Positions 16,930 through 25,504 of a DNA stretch of 64,000 bases are shown in pieces. Below the pieces are notes generated by a model that was not told the origin of the DNA, did no database searches, and worked only from the letters and a program-made list of their open reading frames with translations. Source of the DNA: Paractinoplanes toevensis. Lineage in GTDB: Bacteria > Actinomycetota > Actinomycetes > Mycobacteriales > Micromonosporaceae. The stretch is from assembly GCF_018332695.1 (NCBI RefSeq), contig NZ_BOQN01000049.1, forward strand, positions 228,046-292,045, in the 5' to 3' direction. Both the position numbers and the translations under genes were made by a program. Numbering within the stretch: position 1 is the stretch's first letter; each line of letters begins with the position of its first letter.

Positions 16930-17877
16930 TCAGGCCGCGAGCACCGCGGACAGGTGCGCGACGGCCTGCTGGATCGCGGCCTTCGACTGCGGGGTGCCGT
17001 GCAGGCTGTTGACCATCACGAAGTCGTGGATGATCCCGCCGTAGCGGACCGCGGTGACCTCGACGCCGGCCTCGCGCAGCTTCGCGGCGTACGCCTCGCC
17101 CTCGTCGCGCAGCACGTCGCACTCGCCGTTGATGACCAGCGCCGGCGGCAGGCCGGCCAGGTCCTCGACGCTCGCCCGCAGCGGTGCGACGGTGATCAGG
17201 TCGCGCTCGGCGTCGCTGGTCGTGTACTGGTTCCAGAACCACTGCATGGCGTCCCGGCGCAGCCAGTAACCCTCGGCGAATTCCAGGTACGACGCGTTGT
17301 CGAAGGCGGCGTCGGTGACCGGGTAGAAGAGCACCTGGCCGCGGAACGTGACGTCGCCGCGCTCCTTGGCCATCAGGGTCAGCGCGATCGCCATGTTGCC
17401 GCCGACCGAGTCACCGGCGATCGCGATCCGGGAGCCGTCCAGGCCGTGCTCGGCGCCGTGCTCGCCGATCCACCGGGCGACCGCGTAGGACTGCTCGTTG
17501 GCGACCGGGTAGCGGGCCTCGGGCGAGTGGTCGTACTCCGGGAAGACCACCGCGGCGCCGGTGCCGACCGCGAGGTCGCGGACCAGCGCGTCGTGGGTGT
17601 GCGCGTCGCCGAACACCCAGCCGGCGCCGTGCGTGTAGAGCACCACCGGCAGGTCGTTCCCGGCGTCGAGGGGCTTGACGATCCGCACCTTCAGGCCGTC
17701 GACGGTGATCCACACGTCGTCGACCGCGGGCTTCTCGATCGGCGAGTCCTGCACCGAGTCGACGATCTTGCGGCCCTCGGCGGGCGGCAGGTCGAACAGG
17801 AACGGCGGGGTGTCGGTGGCCTCGCAGAACGCCAGCGCGGCCGGGTCGAGGGCGTAGTTCTTCGGGTTCGCGGTCAC
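16930..17877 (-). CDS. alpha/beta hydrolase, hormone-sensitive-lipase-like family
   Basis: The 315-aa protein contains the HSL oxyanion motif HGAGWVFGD (HGGG-like with Ala), nucleophile Ser in GDSVGG, and the C-terminal Asp/His region NGECDVLRDEGEAYA...GIIHDFV. It probably hydrolyses a small ester or lactone in the cytoplasm. GTG 17877 overlaps the stop of the preceding hydrolase (GTGA), so two different alpha/beta hydrolases are translated together. The second position of HGGG is Ala, which is tolerated in some relatives. Confidence 0.9.
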   Translation of the reverse strand: MTANPKNYALDPAALAFCEATDTPPFLFDLPPAEGRKIVDSVQDSPIEKPAVDDVWITVDGLKVRIVKPLDAGNDLPVVLYTHGAGWVFGDAHTHDALVRDLAVGTGAAVVFPEYDHSPEARYPVANEQSYAVARWIGEHGAEHGLDGSRIAIAGDSVGGNMAIALTLMAKERGDVTFRGQVLFYPVTDAAFDNASYLEFAEGYWLRRDAMQWFWNQYTTSDAERDLITVAPLRASVEDLAGLPPALVINGECDVLRDEGEAYAAKLREAGVEVTAVRYGGIIHDFVMVNSLHGTPQSKAAIQQAVAHLSAVLAA

Positions 17878-18572
17878 TTCTCGACCTCGCGGACGGCCTT
17901 TTCGATGACGTCGGCGACGTCCTTCGGGTTGGTCTGCATGACCAGGTGCGGGCCGTCGATCTCGACCACCTCGCGCACCCCGGCCCGCTGGTAGCCGAAG
18001 CGCTCCACGTCCGGGTTGATGGTGTGGTCGGCCGACGACACGATGCCCCAGGACGGCTTGGTCTTCCACGCGGCGGCCGGGGCCGCCTCGCCGAACGCCT
18101 GGGCGGTGAGCGGACGTTGCGACACGGCCAGCACCTCGGCGACGGCGGTGTCCACGCCGGCGGCGAAGACGGCCGGGAAGGCGTCGACCTTCACGGAGAC
18201 GTCGGTGCCACCCGGGTAGGGGGTGTAGACGAGGTTCGCGGCCAGGTCCGAGTCGGGGAAACCGCCCTGCAGCTGGCCCAGGGACTCGCCCTCGTCGAGC
18301 GCGTAACCGGAGACGAAGACCAGCCCGACGACGTTGTCGGCGGTCCCGGCGACACCGATCACGGCGCCGCCGTACGAGTGGCCGGCGAGCACGACCGGGC
18401 CGGTGATGCTCTCGCAGAACGCCTTAACCGAGGCGCCGTCCTCGATCAGGCTGCGGTTGTAGACGGGCGGGACCAGGACGGAGTGGCCGCGATCGAGCAG
18501 TTCCCGGGTGACCGGAGCCCACGAGGCGGCGTCGGCGAACGCGCCGTGTACCAGAACGATGGTTGCTGACAT
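17874..18572 (-). CDS. alpha/beta-fold hydrolase (EstC/pimeloyl-esterase-like)
   Basis: The 232-aa protein begins SATIVLVHGAFADAASW, a conserved opening of this esterase group, with nucleophile Ser in AGHSYGG, a late acid in SSADHTINP and catalytic His in DGPHLVM. It lacks a signal peptide, so it acts in the cytoplasm. It is first in a two-gene unit with the HSL-like hydrolase and divergent from the membrane protein at 18719. The substrate is unknown. Confidence 0.9.
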   Translation of the reverse strand: MSATIVLVHGAFADAASWAPVTRELLDRGHSVLVPPVYNRSLIEDGASVKAFCESITGPVVLAGHSYGGAVIGVAGTADNVVGLVFVSGYALDEGESLGQLQGGFPDSDLAANLVYTPYPGGTDVSVKVDAFPAVFAAGVDTAVAEVLAVSQRPLTAQAFGEAAPAAAWKTKPSWGIVSSADHTINPDVERFGYQRAGVREVVEIDGPHLVMQTNPKDVADVIEKAVREVEK

Positions 18573-18718
18573 GACTCGATCGTGTCGCCGCGGCGAGCGC
18601 GGAACGCCGTCGTGCGCGTCCGGTCATGTGAGCCTGCGCGTCGTGCGAAGAATTCGCGTGAAGTAGAAGCACAGCGACCCCACAGTTGATCCATGGATTG
18701 CCGCCCTAACGTCAAAAC

Positions 18719-19348
18719 ATGTTGATTCTGGTGCTTTTCGTCATGCTGGGGGTCGGGGCGGCGGTTGCCCTCGCCGGCGGGCGCCGCGGCGCCACGATCC
18801 GGGACGACCAGGCGGCGGGGGACTCGCGCGCCGAGGCGCAGCGGTGGTACGAGCGGCTCGGCGGCCAGCTGGTGAACCTGCCCAACGACAACCCGATCGC
18901 CCGGCAGGCGCTCGCCGACGCGGCCGAGCGACACCAGGCCGCCGGTGCGCAACTGGCCCAGGCTCGTACGGTCGTGCAGTTCCAGCTCGCGCGGGAGACC
19001 GCGTTGGAGGGGCTGGCCTACGTGCGGGGCGCCCGTACCGCCCTCGGCCTCGACCCCGGCCCGGAGTTGCCGCCGATGGCGGCGTCCCGCGGCACTGGGA
19101 TGATCATGGAAGAGCGCGAGATGAACGGCTACCGGATCGGGCCGCGGTCCAGCGCCGCGACGCCCTACTACTACCCGGGCGGCTACGTCGAGGGCCGGCC
19201 GGTGCCGGCCGGCTGGTACTCGACGCCCTGGTGGAAGACGGCCCTCGCGGCCGGCGCAGGCACGGTCGGCGGCATGCTGATCTTCGAGAGCCTCTTCGGC
19301 GGTCACCACGGCGGACCGGGTGGTCCGGATATGTTTGACCTGTTCTGA
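18719..19348 (+). CDS. membrane-anchored hypothetical protein
   Basis: The 209-aa protein has an N-terminal membrane helix (about 1-20), a helical soluble region rich in Ala/Gln/Glu (about 30-110, ERHQAAGAQLAQARTV), a Tyr/Pro/Gly-rich segment and a second hydrophobic stretch (TALAAGAGTVGGMLIFESLF) near a His/Gly-rich end. I do not recognise a named function. There is no good ribosome site before ATG 18719. A hairpin follows at 19372. Confidence 0.75.
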   Translation: MLILVLFVMLGVGAAVALAGGRRGATIRDDQAAGDSRAEAQRWYERLGGQLVNLPNDNPIARQALADAAERHQAAGAQLAQARTVVQFQLARETALEGLAYVRGARTALGLDPGPELPPMAASRGTGMIMEEREMNGYRIGPRSSAATPYYYPGGYVEGRPVPAGWYSTPWWKTALAAGAGTVGGMLIFESLFGGHHGGPGGPDMFDLF

Positions 19349-19371
19349 GTGACCAGGGGCACGTGTGGGCT

Positions 19372-19396
19372 TGGCCGCGATTCGTTGTCGCGGCCA
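19372..19396 (+). terminator. hairpin after the membrane protein gene
   Basis: A 9-bp stem TGGCCGCGA (19372-19380) pairs with TCGCGGCCA (19388-19396) around a 7-nt loop, 23 bp after the stop and before the MFS gene promoter region. Confidence 0.5.
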
Positions 19397-19451
19397 TGCC
19401 GCGAGAGAAGGCTTGCTTCCGTACGCGTAAGTAGCGAGCGGAGAGGCAGAC

Positions 19452-20804
19452 ATGTCCATGCGACCCGGCTGGAGAGCATGGGCGGTATGGTCCGCCGGTC
19501 TCGCCGCCTACATCATGGCGGTGCTGCACCGTACGTCCCTCGGTGTCGCCGGGCTCGACGCGCAGGACCGGTTCGGTGTCGGAGCCGGGGCGCTCGCCTC
19601 GTTCGCGGTGCTGCAGCTCCTGGTCTACGCGGCCCTGCAGGTGCCGGTCGGCCTGCTGCTCGACCGGTTCGGCTCGTTGCGGCTGGTGGTCAGCGGTGGA
19701 CTGATCATGGCGGCCGGGCAGGCCCTGATGGCCACCACGCACGGGGTCGAGGGTGCGGTCCTGGCCCGGGTCCTGGTCGGTGCGGGCGACGCGATGACGT
19801 TCATCAGCGTGCTGCGTCTGGTGCCGCGCTGGTTCCCGACCCGGCGAGTGCCCGTTCTCACCCAGCTGACGGGTCTGGTCGGGCAGGCCGGGCAGGTGCT
19901 GTCCGCCGTACCGCTGGCTGCTCTGCTGGCCGGTCCTGGATGGACCACCGCGTTCCTCGGCGCCGCCGGCGCCGGCCTGTTCGTCGCGATCGCGGCGTTC
20001 GCGGCCCTGCGCGACACCCCCGAGAAGAAGGTCAGCAGCGGCCCGCCGATCACCATGCGCCAGCTCGGCACCGACCTGGCCGGCGCGTGGCGGCACCCCG
20101 GCACCCGTCTCGGGTTGTGGAGCCACTTCACCACCCAGTTCACCGGCACCGTCTTCGCGCTGATGTGGGGCTTCCCGTTCCTGATCGCCGGCGAGGGCCT
20201 GCGCCGGGAGACCGCGAGCACGCTGCTGACCCTGTTCGTGCTGGTCGGCATGGCCGCCGGGCCGGTCATCGGGATGCTCGTGCAGCGTTACCCGCTGCGT
20301 CGCTCCTACCTGGTGCTCGGCATCATCGGCGCGAACGCGTTCAGCTGGGGCCTGGTGCTGGTCTGGCCCGGCCACGCGCCGATGGCGGTGCTGGTGCTGC
20401 TCGTCCTGGCGCTCGGCCTCGGCGGCCCCGGCTCGATGATCGGCTTCGACTATGCTCGCACCTTCAACCCGCCGAACCGGCTCGGCACCGCGACCGGCGT
20501 GGTCAACGTGGGCGGCTTCGTCGCCTCGCTGGTCTCCATCGAACTGATCGGGCTGATCCTGGACGCGCGCACCGGCGGGAGCTCCGACTATGACATCGGC
20601 GACTTCCGGGTCGCCATGTCGGCGCAATATCTCATCTTCGTCATCGGGCTGATCGGCATCCTGCGTAACCGCAGGCTGGCCCGGCGGCACCTGGCCGCCG
20701 AGGGTGTCGTGGTGCGCCCCCTGCGGGTGGTGCTGGCCGAGCGGCGGGGTTTAGCAAAGAGCCGTCAGGTAAAGGCAGAGACCTTATCGAGAGGAACCCA
20801 ATAA
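19452..20804 (+). CDS. MFS transporter
   Basis: The 450-aa polytopic protein has about 12 hydrophobic helices and the MFS loop motif GLLLDRFGSLRL between helices 2 and 3. The exported or imported compound cannot be told. ATG 19452 follows GAGAGGCAG. The last 18 codons (from 20751) are odd: they contain two TTA Leu codons and AAA/AGA codons in a gene that is otherwise strongly GC-ending. This looks like a read-through extension into former intergenic DNA after loss of an earlier stop. Confidence 0.9.
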   Translation: MSMRPGWRAWAVWSAGLAAYIMAVLHRTSLGVAGLDAQDRFGVGAGALASFAVLQLLVYAALQVPVGLLLDRFGSLRLVVSGGLIMAAGQALMATTHGVEGAVLARVLVGAGDAMTFISVLRLVPRWFPTRRVPVLTQLTGLVGQAGQVLSAVPLAALLAGPGWTTAFLGAAGAGLFVAIAAFAALRDTPEKKVSSGPPITMRQLGTDLAGAWRHPGTRLGLWSHFTTQFTGTVFALMWGFPFLIAGEGLRRETASTLLTLFVLVGMAAGPVIGMLVQRYPLRRSYLVLGIIGANAFSWGLVLVWPGHAPMAVLVLLVLALGLGGPGSMIGFDYARTFNPPNRLGTATGVVNVGGFVASLVSIELIGLILDARTGGSSDYDIGDFRVAMSAQYLIFVIGLIGILRNRRLARRHLAAEGVVVRPLRVVLAERRGLAKSRQVKAETLSRGTQ

Positions 20805-20821
20805 AGAGGGCAGAGGAGGAC

Positions 20822-21574
20822 ATGGCCGAGCACGCACCGGACCGCATGTGGTCCGGCATCGACATCCCGAAGACCATTGCCGGAGTGCTGGCTGCGGTGT
20901 CGGCGGCCGTCATCGGATCGTTCCTGGGCGTGGCCGGCACGCTCGTGGGCGCGGCGGTGGCGAGCCTGATCGGCTCGGTGGGCACCGAGATCTACCACCG
21001 TTCCATCGATCGCGGGCGCAAGAAGATCCAGGGAACGTTCCTGGCGCCGGCCGCGGTGGGCACGCCGCCCGTGGAGGCGGCGGCCGAGGAGAAACCGTCG
21101 GCGCCACCGACCCCCACCAGGATCCGATGGGCCCGGGTGGCCATGGTGGCCGGGGCGCTGTTCGTCCTGGCCATGGGCACGCTGACGGTGGCCGAGCTGG
21201 TGTCGGGCAAGTCCATCGCGGACGCGACCGGCGGCAACACCAGTGGTTCCACCACGGTGAGCAGCTTCCTCTCCGGGAAGAGCCGGAAATCGGATAAGCC
21301 GCCCGCGACCACCGAGTCGCCGGCGCCGACGTCGCCGAACTCAACGACTTCTCCTACCGACCAGGCCACCACCGACCCCGACCAGCCGGCCCAGCAGGCC
21401 ACGACCGGACCGACGGACGCACCGGCCACTGACGCACCGACCACCGAGGCGCCGACCGGCACCACCGGGGACAGCGACACCACCGGCGACAAGCCGGGCG
21501 CCGATACCGGCAACCTCGACGGCGGAAGCGGCGGCGGCGCGGATACTCAGAATTCGAGCGACGGGACGGAGTGA
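20822..21574 (+). CDS. membrane protein with Thr/Pro/Asp-rich extracytoplasmic tail
   Basis: This 250-aa protein has a Gly/Ala-rich hydrophobic hairpin (about 17-55), a cytoplasmic basic stretch, a single membrane helix (about 103-125) and then a roughly 110-residue Thr/Ser/Pro/Asp tail typical of wall-spanning linkers. No enzyme motif is seen. ATG 20822 has a strong AGGAGGA site. The next gene starts 2 bp after its stop, so it is in an operon with the DinB gene. Confidence 0.75.
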   Translation: MAEHAPDRMWSGIDIPKTIAGVLAAVSAAVIGSFLGVAGTLVGAAVASLIGSVGTEIYHRSIDRGRKKIQGTFLAPAAVGTPPVEAAAEEKPSAPPTPTRIRWARVAMVAGALFVLAMGTLTVAELVSGKSIADATGGNTSGSTTVSSFLSGKSRKSDKPPATTESPAPTSPNSTTSPTDQATTDPDQPAQQATTGPTDAPATDAPTTEAPTGTTGDSDTTGDKPGADTGNLDGGSGGGADTQNSSDGTE

Positions 21575-21576
21575 AC

Positions 21577-22077
21577 ATGGACGCCAAGGACATCCTGACC
21601 GACGCCTTCGGGCGTCTCCCCGACCTGGTGCACGCCGCCGTGCAGGACCTCACCCGCGACCAGCTCGCGTGGGCTCCGGCACCCGGCGCCAACTCGATCG
21701 GCTGGCTCGTCTGGCACCTGACCCGGGTGCAGGACGATCACGTGGCCGACCTGATCGGCACCGAGCAGCTCTACGCCACCGGCGGCTGGGCCGAACGTTT
21801 CGGCCTGCCGGCCGACCCGTCCGACACCGGCTACGGCCACACGCCCGACCAGGTCGCCGCGGTCAACCCGGAGAGCTGGCAGGTGCTGGACGAGTACTAC
21901 CGAGCGGTGCACGAGCGCACGCTGGACTTCATCGCCGGCCTGACGGCCGACGACCTGGACCGGGTGGTCGACAAGGCCTGGGACCCACCGGTCACCCTGG
22001 GCGTGCGCCTGGTCAGCGTCTACGACGACGACGCCCAGCACGCGGCCCAGGCGGCCTACGTCCGCGGCCTGCTCTGA
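21577..22077 (+). CDS. DinB-family (DUF664) protein, probably mycothiol-dependent
   Basis: The 166-aa four-helix protein shows the DinB pattern: WLVWHLTRVQDDH with the first metal His, and DDDAQHAAQAAYVRGLL with the last. In actinobacteria such proteins are thiol (mycothiol)-dependent transferases or detoxification enzymes; the substrate is not evident. ATG 21577 has GGAG five bases upstream; a GTG at 21571 overlapping the preceding stop is the alternative. A perfect terminator follows. Confidence 0.88.
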   Translation: MDAKDILTDAFGRLPDLVHAAVQDLTRDQLAWAPAPGANSIGWLVWHLTRVQDDHVADLIGTEQLYATGGWAERFGLPADPSDTGYGHTPDQVAAVNPESWQVLDEYYRAVHERTLDFIAGLTADDLDRVVDKAWDPPVTLGVRLVSVYDDDAQHAAQAAYVRGLL

Positions 22078-22090
22078 GAGCATTTCCGAG

Positions 22091-22123
22091 GCGGGTACGC
22101 GGTAAGCCGCGTACCCGCTTTTT
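22091..22123. terminator. bidirectional Rho-independent terminator
   Basis: A perfect 12-bp stem (GCGGGTACGCGG, 22091-22102; complement 22107-22118) with a 4-nt loop TAAG is followed by TTTTT. It separates the DinB gene (+) from the TetR gene (-), whose stop begins at 22125. Confidence 0.92.
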
Positions 22124-22674
22124 CATGCCGGGCGGAGACCGTCGAGCAGAAAGGCCAGGCTTCGATCGAGTACGCCGGCCGGATAGTCGCCGGTCTCCGC
22201 GGCCATGCTGGCGCCGCGGAGCAGGGCAAGGATCTCGGGGAGGGCGGCATCCGGGCGTACGGCCCCGGCCTGTTGCGCCTCGCGCAGGAGATCGTCGATG
22301 GCTTTCCGCATCTCCGCCGCTTGGCCGGCCTGGCCCGCCTTGGGGTCGATGCCGGCCGTGCGCAACGCGTCGATGTAGGCCTTCTTGCCGGCGGCGTCGA
22401 CGACGACGCGGGTGAAGAACGTGAAGAACGCGGTCCGGGGCTCGCCGGAATCCCGCAGCTGGGCCGCCTCGGCCAGTAGCTCGTCGACGCGCGCGGTGAC
22501 GATCGCCTGGTAGAGGGCTTCCTTGGTGGCGAAGTGGCGATAGACCGTGCCCACGCCGACCCCGGCCCGCCGAGCGATCTCGTCCATCCGGGCGGACAGA
22601 CCCTGCTCACCCAGCACCGCCTCGGCCGCCCGCAGCACCTTCTCGCGATTACGCACCGCATCTGAGCGCGCCAT
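22123..22674 (-). CDS. TetR-family repressor
   Basis: The 183-aa protein has an N-terminal TetR HTH (about 10-55: MDEIARRAGVGVGTVYRHFATKEALYQAI) and a helical ligand domain. It is divergent from the aldo/keto reductase gene, and two near-identical palindromes occupy the 76-bp gap, so it very likely represses the reductase and itself. The start ATG 22674 has a GGGAGGGAG site. Confidence 0.94.
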   Translation of the reverse strand: MARSDAVRNREKVLRAAEAVLGEQGLSARMDEIARRAGVGVGTVYRHFATKEALYQAIVTARVDELLAEAAQLRDSGEPRTAFFTFFTRVVVDAAGKKAYIDALRTAGIDPKAGQAGQAAEMRKAIDDLLREAQQAGAVRPDAALPEILALLRGASMAAETGDYPAGVLDRSLAFLLDGLRPA

Positions 22675-22691
22675 GGCTCCCTCCCGTCATG

Positions 22692-22732
22692 CGGAATCCG
22701 GATTCCGTATATTGAAGTGGAATCCTGATTCC
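22692..22732. promoter_or_regulatory. two TetR-type operators GGAATC-N2-GATTCC
   Basis: Site 1 at 22692-22707 is the perfect 16-bp palindrome CGGAATCCGGATTCCG. Site 2 at 22719-22732 is GGAATCCTGATTCC. Centres are 26 bp apart, and a TATATT element lies between them. They fill the divergent TetR/aldo-keto reductase promoter region. Confidence 0.85.
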
Positions 22733-22750
22733 GATTCTAGTGAGGTCCGC

Positions 22751-23710
22751 ATGCCCTACTCGCCACTGGGCCACTCCGGCCTGCACGTCTCCAACGCCTG
22801 CCTGGGCACGATGAATTTCGGCACCGACCCGCAGGCGCCCACCTCGGAGGCCGAGGCCGGCCGCATCATCGGGACGTTCCTCGACGCCGGGCACAATCTC
22901 GTCGACACCGCCGACACCTATCGCGGCGGCACCAGCGAAGAGATCGTCGGCCGGGCCATCGCCCACCGCCGAGCCGACGTGGTGCTGGCTACCAAGGGCG
23001 CCGCACCGCAGGGCGACGGCCCGAACAACCGGGGACTCTCCCGCGCACACCTGACCCGGGCCCTCGAGGCCAGCCTGCGCCGGCTCGGCACCGATTACAT
23101 CGACTTGTATCAGTGCCACGTACCCGATCCGCACACACCGATCGACGAGACCATGGCCACCCTGGACGGCTTCGTCCGCTCCGGCAAGGTGCGCTACCTC
23201 GGCTGCTCCAACTTCACCGCGGCCGGCGTGGTCTCGGCGCAATGGGCGGCCCAGCGTCGCAACGGGACACCGTTCGTCAGTCTCCAGGTGAGCTATTCGC
23301 TGCTGGACCGGGACATCGAGACCGAGACCCTGGCCGTCTGCCGGGAACACGGACTCGGCATCCTTGCCTACAGCCCGCTGGGCAGTGGTGTGCTGGCCGG
23401 CCGATACCGGCGCGGCGCCGCACCCTCGCCGGGCTCGCGGCTGGCCGAGTGGGCGGCCATGCCCGGCCCGCGCGCCCGCGCCTACGTGGACGCGCTCCTG
23501 ACCGACCGCCATTTCGACATCGCCGACGATGTCGCCACGGTCGCCACCGGACTGGGCACCACGAGCGCGACCGTCGCCGTGGCCTGGCTCGCCACCCGGC
23601 CCGGGGTCACCTCGGTGGTCCTCGGCCCGCGCACCGCCGACCAGCTGGCCGCCAATCTGGCCGCTCTGGAGTTCACCCTGCCCGCCGCGGTCACCGCCCA
23701 CCTGGGCTGA
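22751..23710 (+). CDS. aldo/keto reductase
   Basis: The 319-aa TIM-barrel protein has the AKR tetrad in order: Asp/Tyr in DTADTYRGG, Lys in LATKG and His in YQCHVPDP, plus the NADPH-binding C-terminal region. It reduces carbonyls with NADPH; the natural substrate is unknown. ATG 22751 follows GTGAGGT. Twin palindromes immediately upstream indicate repression by the divergent TetR protein, so it is probably induced by a toxic carbonyl or related compound (inference). Confidence 0.93.
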   Translation: MPYSPLGHSGLHVSNACLGTMNFGTDPQAPTSEAEAGRIIGTFLDAGHNLVDTADTYRGGTSEEIVGRAIAHRRADVVLATKGAAPQGDGPNNRGLSRAHLTRALEASLRRLGTDYIDLYQCHVPDPHTPIDETMATLDGFVRSGKVRYLGCSNFTAAGVVSAQWAAQRRNGTPFVSLQVSYSLLDRDIETETLAVCREHGLGILAYSPLGSGVLAGRYRRGAAPSPGSRLAEWAAMPGPRARAYVDALLTDRHFDIADDVATVATGLGTTSATVAVAWLATRPGVTSVVLGPRTADQLAANLAALEFTLPAAVTAHLG

Positions 23711-23790
23711 TCCTTCTGGATTGTTCCCTCCCCATCGCCGCCGGTGCTCGCGTGCCGTCGGCTTTGCGTCGCCGTTGCAGGATGGGCGGC

Positions 23791-24501
23791 ATGCGTCGGT
23801 GGGCTCCGGTGGCCGTGGTCGGCGGCCTGCTCGCGTGGACCGCGCTGGCGACGCCGCTGAGCGTTGCGGTCGGCGAGTACTTCGCCTACTACGACCCGCA
23901 GTCCGACCCGGAGCGGCTGGAGTTCCACCGCGACCTGGCGGCGCACGTGTACACGACCGGGCATTGGCTCGGGCAGCTCGTCGCGGCGCTCGCCGGCGCC
24001 TGGCTGGTCGCCCGCTCAGGGGTGTACCGCCCGGCCACGATCGGGCGGGCGGCCCTGGCCGGTGTTCTGCTCGGCCTCGTCACCGGCGCGGTGGCGATCG
24101 CCGCCGGCATCCGCCCGATGCGCACCAACGGGTACCCGAGCGTGGCCGCCGACCCGACGATGCTCTCCGAGCCCGCGCTGCGCTGGTGCCTGCTGGCGAG
24201 CTCGGTGTGTTTCCCACTGTGGGCGATCATCGGGGCGGCCATCGGCGGGCTGATGCGCAGGGGCGGGCTGGTCGTCTCCGCGGCCGCGGTTCTGTGCCAG
24301 CCCGTCACACTCCTGTTGGTGGTGGGGGTGGTCGCGCCGCCGTCGAGCCACCCGGTGGCGGTGTCGCTGATCGTCGACACCGGCCGCGCGGCGCTGCAGA
24401 TGGTGGCGATTCTGCTCGCCTGGGCCACCGTGGCCACGGCGGCGGCAATCGTCGTGGGACGGCACCGGAGGGGTACGGTTGAGACGTCCCGGGAGCGATG
24501 A
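23791..24501 (+). CDS. predicted integral membrane protein
   Basis: The 236-aa protein has about five hydrophobic helices with short loops and a basic C-terminus. There are no catalytic motifs and no family I can name. ATG 23791 sits 8 nt after AGGA; ATG 23782 is an alternative. Confidence 0.72.
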   Translation: MRRWAPVAVVGGLLAWTALATPLSVAVGEYFAYYDPQSDPERLEFHRDLAAHVYTTGHWLGQLVAALAGAWLVARSGVYRPATIGRAALAGVLLGLVTGAVAIAAGIRPMRTNGYPSVAADPTMLSEPALRWCLLASSVCFPLWAIIGAAIGGLMRRGGLVVSAAAVLCQPVTLLLVVGVVAPPSSHPVAVSLIVDTGRAALQMVAILLAWATVATAAAIVVGRHRRGTVETSRER

Positions 24502-24554
24502 CACCCCCCTGCTGAGGTGCCGCCACGCCGGCCTTTCCCCCGGAGGGGGATGCC

Positions 24555-24878
24555 ATGTCCAACGATCTTCACCAGCCCGCCGAAACCTTCCCTGAACCGC
24601 CCGTCACGGAGCTGTCCGACTCCCCGGCAGCGCGGCACACCCGCACCGGCGCCGCCTGGTTCGGCATCTGCCTGGCCGCGGTGGTGCTGGTGTTCCTCAT
24701 CGTGTTCATGCTGCAGAACACCGACTCCGTCGAGGTCACGTTCCTCTGGATGCATGGCAACCTGCCGCTCGCGCTGGCCCTGCTGGTGGCAAGCGTCGGC
24801 ACCGCCATCGCCACCATGATCGTCGGTGCCGCCCGCATCATCCAGCTTCGCCGTCAGGCCCGCCGCCAACGCCACTGA
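24555..24878 (+). CDS. LapA-domain (DUF1049) small membrane protein
   Basis: The 107-aa protein has two membrane helices (about 32-52 and 68-90) joined by QNTDSVEVTFLWMHGNLPLAL, the LapA/DUF1049 signature, and a basic C-terminal tail. In enterobacteria LapA helps regulate lipopolysaccharide assembly; in Gram-positives the role is unknown. It is preceded by GGAGGGG at 24541-24547. Confidence 0.88.
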   Translation: MSNDLHQPAETFPEPPVTELSDSPAARHTRTGAAWFGICLAAVVLVFLIVFMLQNTDSVEVTFLWMHGNLPLALALLVASVGTAIATMIVGAARIIQLRRQARRQRH

Positions 24879-24894
24879 CAGCATGACCAGGCGG

Positions 24895-25329
24895 TCAGCT
24901 TCCGGCGACGGCCTTGCAGTTCTCGGAATCGGTGCCGGTGGCCAGCTCCTTGCCGTCGACAGACACGACACTCACCGAGCCGACACCGTGGGTCGAGGCC
25001 TCGCTGGCCGCATTCTGGCAGAGGCTGGCGGCCTGGTCGCCCTCATCGGCGCCCAGTGACGTGGCCACGATCGCCTTGTCGCAGGTCGGCACGTCGACCG
25101 AGGTCACCGCGCCCATGCCGGTCAGCGACGCCTTGATCTCGGCTTGCGCGGCACCGCAGTCCTGGGCCGGCGCGTCCGTCGTCATGGTCGCGGGCCCGAT
25201 CCTCGCGCCGTTGCTGTCGTCCGATGTGCCACACCCGGCGGCGAGGCCGAGCAGAACGGTGAGACCGACCGCAGCGATGACCTGTCCGTACCGGTGGTGG
25301 CTGAAAGAATTCACTCGCATGATCCGCAC
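24895..25329 (-). CDS. secreted lipoprotein of unknown function
   Basis: The 144-aa protein has a signal peptide ending in the lipobox LAAGC (Cys about 33) and a compact domain with further Cys residues that may pair. ATG 25329 and the second Met at codon 4 are both possible. It is convergent with the LapA-like gene (16-bp gap). I cannot assign a function. Confidence 0.78.
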   Translation of the reverse strand: MRIMRVNSFSHHRYGQVIAAVGLTVLLGLAAGCGTSDDSNGARIGPATMTTDAPAQDCGAAQAEIKASLTGMGAVTSVDVPTCDKAIVATSLGADEGDQAASLCQNAASEASTHGVGSVSVVSVDGKELATGTDSENCKAVAGS

Positions 25330-25459
25330 AATGGCAGCCTCACGCGATTACGGCAATAGCCATTCCAAGTGCTGTTCGGCGTTAAGAGTTCCTTTGGAGC
25401 GGCCCGATAAAATGAATATCAAAAAGCCTTGTCGGCGTTGGCGGAATTCGGGGGAAAGG

Positions 25460-25493
25460 CCGCGGTGACCGGTCTTTCGGCCGGCCACCGCGG
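25460..25493 (-). terminator. hairpin downstream of the TAP-like peptidase
   Basis: Arms CCGCGGTGACCGG (25460-25472) and CCGGCCACCGCGG (25481-25493) form a 13-bp stem with one mismatch, 11 bp beyond the peptidase stop on the minus strand. Confidence 0.6.
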
Positions 25494-25504
25494 TGGGAAC
25501 GGAA

